DNA of 8,548 nucleotides, from contig JBFIBB010000153.1 in the NCBI GenBank assembly GCA_041582695.1, forward strand, positions 1 to 8,548, in the 5' to 3' direction. Positions 6,176 through 8,548 of the stretch are shown piece after piece. A program made the translations under genes and the position numbers. The stretch comes from JAWKWH01 sp041582695 (lineage in GTDB: Bacteria; Pseudomonadota; Alphaproteobacteria; Rhizobiales; Rhizobiaceae). Each line of letters begins with the position of its first letter. Within the stretch, counting starts at the first letter, position 1. Under the pieces are notes generated by a model, which was not told where the DNA came from, did no database searches, and saw only the letters and a list, made by a program, of their open reading frames with translations.

Positions 6176-7168
6176 TTAGTTGTTGGCGCAGAAGCCGGGG
6201 TTTTTGCCATTGCAGATGTCGAGGCCGGTATATAGCGGATCGTCGACTTTTTCCCCCTTGATCAGCTGGATCATGACGTCCGGAGCGCGGTAACCCATCT
6301 CGAACGGGCGCTGTCCTACCTGTGAGTGGCTGCGTCCCTCGCGGAAGGCTTTGGTCTGCGGCGGCAGGGTGTCGCCGGCAATGATGATGAGGTCTTTGGC
6401 CTTTAGCTTGTCCATGACCTGATCGGTGACCTGCGCATAAGCCTGAGGCGCGAATTGCGCCCAGCCGCCGACGAGTATGAATGCATCCAGATCGGGGTTG
6501 GCGGTGAACACATCAGACATCTGCTGGTTGGCAAGATCGGCCTGGTCATTGGTGAACACCGGGCATCCATCGATTTCGGACCAGCCATTCTCGCCCTTCA
6601 GCCGGTCGATGCCCTTGGAACCCGAAATCGTGTCACGGAATCCCTGCGCGCGGGCATTGATGTTGTCTGCGGCCACATTGCCGAGTTGCAGACAGACCGT
6701 ACCGCCGCCGGACTTCAACGCGGCGGCCTGTTCGGCCATCTTGACGCCCATCAGGTAGTTGTCGGTCCCGAGATATGTGGTGCGAAGATCACGATCGCCT
6801 TCAAGGAAATCCGCATCGATTGTCATGACCGGAACGTTGGGTGCGATCTGCCGGATGCGATTGGCCATTGCAGGCGCATTGGAAGGCGAGATTGCGATAG
6901 CCGCGACGCCGCTGGTGAGCAGATCGTCGACGATCTGAACCTCGCCCGCCTCGTCTGCCGACGAAGCCGGGCCTGTATAGAGGCACTTGTATTCGCTATC
7001 GGCGTTCTCAGACATCCATTTTTGGCAGCCCAGATTGATCTGTTCGAAGAAAGGGTTGTCGAGTCCCTTGACCACGATGGCCAGGGTTTTCTTCTCCTGC
7101 GCAAAGCTTGTGCTGCTAATCAGCGCGGCGACCGCGGTGATCGCGAGGATACCGATTTTGGTTTTCAT
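6176..7168 (-). CDS. Cysteine-rich periplasmic sugar-binding protein (Peripla_BP_4 family)
   Basis: This 330-residue protein has a Sec signal peptide (MKTK start, SFAQ near residues 21-24) followed by IVVKGLDNPFFEQINLGCQKW, the start of RbsB-like sugar-binding folds. Further family features are IAISPSNAPAMANRI, TTYLGTDNYLMGVKMAEQA and a GDTLPPQTKAFREG segment near residue 265. It should be a periplasmic receptor for a sugar or related compound. It carries six cysteines in the mature region (48, 62, 159, 202, 319, 327) with sequential spacing that would allow three disulfides, unusual for this normally cysteine-poor family. The ATG has GGGAGG a few bases upstream. It lies 47 bp after the dehydratase-like gene in the same orientation, probably one operon, but has no ATPase or permease of its own on this strand. 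The divergent ATPase at 8351 is the likely partner. Substrate unknown. Confidence 0.9.
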   Translation of the reverse strand: MKTKIGILAITAVAALISSTSFAQEKKTLAIVVKGLDNPFFEQINLGCQKWMSENADSEYKCLYTGPASSADEAGEVQIVDDLLTSGVAAIAISPSNAPAMANRIRQIAPNVPVMTIDADFLEGDRDLRTTYLGTDNYLMGVKMAEQAAALKSGGGTVCLQLGNVAADNINARAQGFRDTISGSKGIDRLKGENGWSEIDGCPVFTNDQADLANQQMSDVFTANPDLDAFILVGGWAQFAPQAYAQVTDQVMDKLKAKDLIIIAGDTLPPQTKAFREGRSHSQVGQRPFEMGYRAPDVMIQLIKGEKVDDPLYTGLDICNGKNPGFCANN

Positions 7169-7215
7169 CTTCTTTCCTCCCTTTGATGAAAAACACCGGG
7201 ATATCAGATAGTTAA

Positions 7216-8196
7216 CTAACCCGGATACCAGATAACGCGTGGATCGTCCTGCTCGCGCTTATAGCTCCACGCTCTATCAATAAGCGCATACTGATCTACT
7301 GCCGGGTTCCAGCCGAGCAGTTGTCGTGCCTTGGCGTTGTCCAGCCAATTGCTGAAGAATGGCGTCTTGATTTCAACACCTTCCATCCCGAATTTGGCTT
7401 TCAGCCGCGCAGCGGTCTTGGCGTAGTCGACGGGCTCGGCCATCGAGATGTTGAAGACCTGTTGTCTCGCGACCGGATTGTCGAGCGCAGCCAGCACTGC
7501 TGAAATGAGATCGTCGACATGGACGAAATTCCGCCGGAGCGGGTCTCCGCGACTGTCGAGCATGATCGGCGCCCTGCCGGCCTGGTGATGCTCCCGAACT
7601 TTGGTTGCGGGCAATAAATCCGTCCAGGGCGGTCCTCCGAACTGGTCCGGTCCAAATGACATCGCGCACCGGAAATCATCCTTTTCCATGATCCAGGGTG
7701 CGCGCAGAACACAACCGTTGAGGTCATACTGGATCTGGTATTGTTCGAGCATCACCTCTTCGAGAACCTTGGTCAGGGCGTAACATCCGGGATATGCGCG
7801 GTGGGGCGATTTTTCGGTGACGGGTTCCTCATACTCCTGGAAAATGTGCCCGACTGCGCAATCACCGCCGATCAGGATGAACTGTTCTGCTTTCGGCATC
7901 TGCCTGAACGCCTCCAGCATCAGGAACATTCCCTTCACAGCGACATCGATAGCGAGGTCGGGCGACTCCTTTACTGCAGCCAAGTGGACAACATGAGTCA
8001 CGCCATGCAGCGCGTTCGCCAATGTGGCCGGATCGTTGATGGATCCTTTGACAACCCGCACCCGATCGCTCTCATCGACACCCCTGTTGTGACAGAGGGC
8101 GACGGCAGACCAATCCGCAAACTGCGGAGCTTCCAGAAAGCGCGGCAGAAACGCCTGGCCCACCTTTCCAGCAGCGCCTGTCAACAAGAGCCTCAT
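7216..8196 (-). CDS. NAD(P)-dependent epimerase/dehydratase-family protein (extended SDR)
   Basis: This 326-residue cytoplasmic enzyme has a Rossmann N-terminus with the nucleotide-binding motif TGAAGKVG (6-13), an extended-SDR HLAA segment near 71-74 and a YxxxK catalytic pair (Tyr139, Lys143 in CYALTK). The C-terminal half carries RNFVHVDDLISAVLAAL, NISMAEPVDY and LLGWNP, typical of the sugar epimerase/dehydratase branch. The usual catalytic Ser/Thr region before Tyr139 reads LIGGDCAVG instead of the common SSS-type motif, so the classical Ser appears to be missing. The reaction could be oxidation, epimerisation or dehydration of the imported sugar; I cannot tell which. The ATG has GGAGGAAGGA upstream. 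The gene is first in a minus-strand operon with the cysteine-rich binding protein and is divergent from an ABC ATPase gene, so it probably acts on the compound they import. Confidence 0.85.
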   Translation of the reverse strand: MRLLLTGAAGKVGQAFLPRFLEAPQFADWSAVALCHNRGVDESDRVRVVKGSINDPATLANALHGVTHVVHLAAVKESPDLAIDVAVKGMFLMLEAFRQMPKAEQFILIGGDCAVGHIFQEYEEPVTEKSPHRAYPGCYALTKVLEEVMLEQYQIQYDLNGCVLRAPWIMEKDDFRCAMSFGPDQFGGPPWTDLLPATKVREHHQAGRAPIMLDSRGDPLRRNFVHVDDLISAVLAALDNPVARQQVFNISMAEPVDYAKTAARLKAKFGMEGVEIKTPFFSNWLDNAKARQLLGWNPAVDQYALIDRAWSYKREQDDPRVIWYPG

Positions 8197-8224
8197 TGTT
8201 CCTTCCTCCGGGGAACGTCACACG

Positions 8225-8252
8225 ATAATATTTACTAATATTAATTGGTCAA
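8225..8252 (-). promoter_or_regulatory. Candidate promoter for the dehydratase-like gene
   Basis: On the minus strand TTGACC (8252-8247, 5/6) is followed after a 16-bp spacer by TATTAT (8230-8225, 5/6). Transcription would start near 8218, leaving a leader of about 22 nt that contains the GGAGG ribosome binding site. This is the best promoter match in the window. The shared 14-mer fills most of the spacer. Confidence 0.6.
8234..8247 (+). promoter_or_regulatory. Operator-like 14-mer, copy 2
   Basis: ACTAATATTAATTG is identical to the minus strand at 6062-6075. It is preceded by TTT, giving the TTTACTAA box also found twice near copy 1, and followed directly by GTCA. It lies between the -35 and -10 of the minus-strand promoter and touches the -35 region of the plus-strand promoter, so one bound regulator could affect both divergent operons. 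Confidence 0.5.
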
Positions 8253-8301
8253 GTAATGATCTAGCGGATAATGTCCGCAAACTGCTGAAAATTTGACCAA
8301 T
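8244..8301 (+). repeat. Nested inverted repeats upstream of the divergent ATPase gene
   Basis: An outer perfect 9-bp pair, ATTGGTCAA (8244-8252) and TTGACCAAT (8293-8301), encloses an inner 5-bp pair, GCGGA (8264-8268) and TCCGC (8274-8278), which brackets the -10 candidate. The outer arms look like paired regulator sites that could allow looping across the promoter. Only the right arm would be in the predicted mRNA, so a DNA role is more likely than an RNA fold. Confidence 0.45.
8245..8272 (+). promoter_or_regulatory. Candidate promoter for the divergent ABC ATPase gene
   Basis: GATAAT (8267-8272) is a 5/6 match to the -10 consensus. The only -35 candidate at suitable distance is TTGGTC (8245-8250, 16-bp spacer), which is weak at 3/6, so the promoter may need an activator. 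The predicted start near 8279 gives a leader of about 72 nt. It overlaps the opposite promoter's -35. Confidence 0.4.
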
Positions 8302-8350
8302 GAGGACGATGTCGGCAAAACGGGCGAAGGTAGCTGAGGGGAGGAAACCC

Positions 8351-8548
8351 ATGGCGCGGTTGAAACTATCCGAAGTTTCAAAAAATTTCGGGGCAATCCG
8401 AGCGCTGGAGAATGTGTCGCTGGAAGTCGGGGCCGGCGAAGTGCTGGGCCTGATGGGTGACAATGGCGCCGGCAAATCAACGCTGGTCAAGATCGTGGCG
8501 GGCAATTTCCGCCCGTCGCATGGCGACATCTATATCGACGGCAGGCAC
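8351..8548 (+). CDS. Sugar ABC transporter ATP-binding protein (FrcA-like), N-terminal fragment
   Basis: The first 66 codons are present and the frame is open to the right edge. The translation starts MARLKLSEVSKNFGAIRALE and contains Walker A GDNGAGKST near residues 38-46, then VKIVAGNFRPSHGDIYIDG, the standard opening of an ABC ATPase nucleotide-binding domain. The D in GDNGAGKST, where two-domain RbsA-type proteins usually have E, is typical of the single-domain FrcA-like sugar ATPases, so a protein of about 260 residues is expected; that length is inferred. The ATG at 8351 has GGGGAGG with good spacing. The gene is divergent from the dehydratase-like gene, 154 bp away, and is the likely engine for the cysteine-rich binding protein. 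Permease genes are expected beyond the edge. Confidence 0.9.
   Translation, partial: MARLKLSEVSKNFGAIRALENVSLEVGAGEVLGLMGDNGAGKSTLVKIVAGNFRPSHGDIYIDGRH

Noticed and set aside
6455..7186. Open frame of 243 codons on the plus strand opposite the cysteine-rich binding protein
   Set aside because: The opposite strand has a clear signal peptide, family motifs and ribosome binding site; the antisense product resembles no family I know.
7200..7234. Near-direct repeat GATAYCAGATA (7200-7210 and 7224-7234)
   Set aside because: One copy lies in the last codons of the dehydratase-like gene and nothing ties it to function; such a short pair can arise by chance.

Overview
The window looks like a sugar-uptake region from an alphaproteobacterium, most likely a member of the Rhizobiales/Hyphomicrobiales. 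The evidence is a ChvE-type sugar-binding protein with a divergent GbpR-type LysR regulator, FrcA/RbsA-type sugar ABC ATPases, high GC with alphaproteobacterial codon use, and near-uniform GGAGG ribosome binding sites. Everything here is chromosomal-style transport and metabolism. I see no insertion sequence, phage gene, CRISPR array, tRNA or rRNA.

Layout, left to right. (1) 1-1244, minus strand: chvE followed by the first 32 codons of gguA, separated by a strong intercistronic stem-loop. (2) 1245-1402: divergent regulatory region with a palindrome, flanking direct repeats and a promoter for gbpR. (3) 1403-2347, plus strand: gbpR, the LysR-family regulator that in Agrobacterium controls chvE. 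(4) 2441-5999, minus strand: a complete second sugar transporter of the carbohydrate-uptake-2 (CUT2) type, in the order binding protein, two-domain ATPase, permease. (5) 6176-8196, minus strand: an NAD-dependent epimerase/dehydratase-like enzyme followed by a third, cysteine-rich sugar-binding protein. (6) 8351-8548, plus strand: the start of another sugar ABC ATPase of the FrcA-like class, running off the right edge.

How the parts fit. ChvE and GguA belong to a broad-specificity monosaccharide uptake system under GbpR. The central locus is a self-contained CUT2 importer of unknown substrate. The dehydratase-like enzyme and third binding protein lack their own ATPase and permease on the minus strand. 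The divergent ATPase, which starts 154 bp from the enzyme gene, is the obvious candidate partner. The promoter regions at about 6062-6096 and 8225-8272 share an exact 14-mer (ACTAATATTAATTG) and TTTACTAA boxes. This suggests that one regulator, not encoded here, controls the central importer, the enzyme/binding-protein pair and the divergent transporter together.

The least ordinary observations are this shared operator-like element, a stem-loop about 20-26 nt after the stop codon of each of the three binding-protein genes, a probable 5'-terminal mRNA hairpin on the second importer, and a promoter that would start gbpR transcription almost at its ATG. No clearly new multi-gene system is visible.
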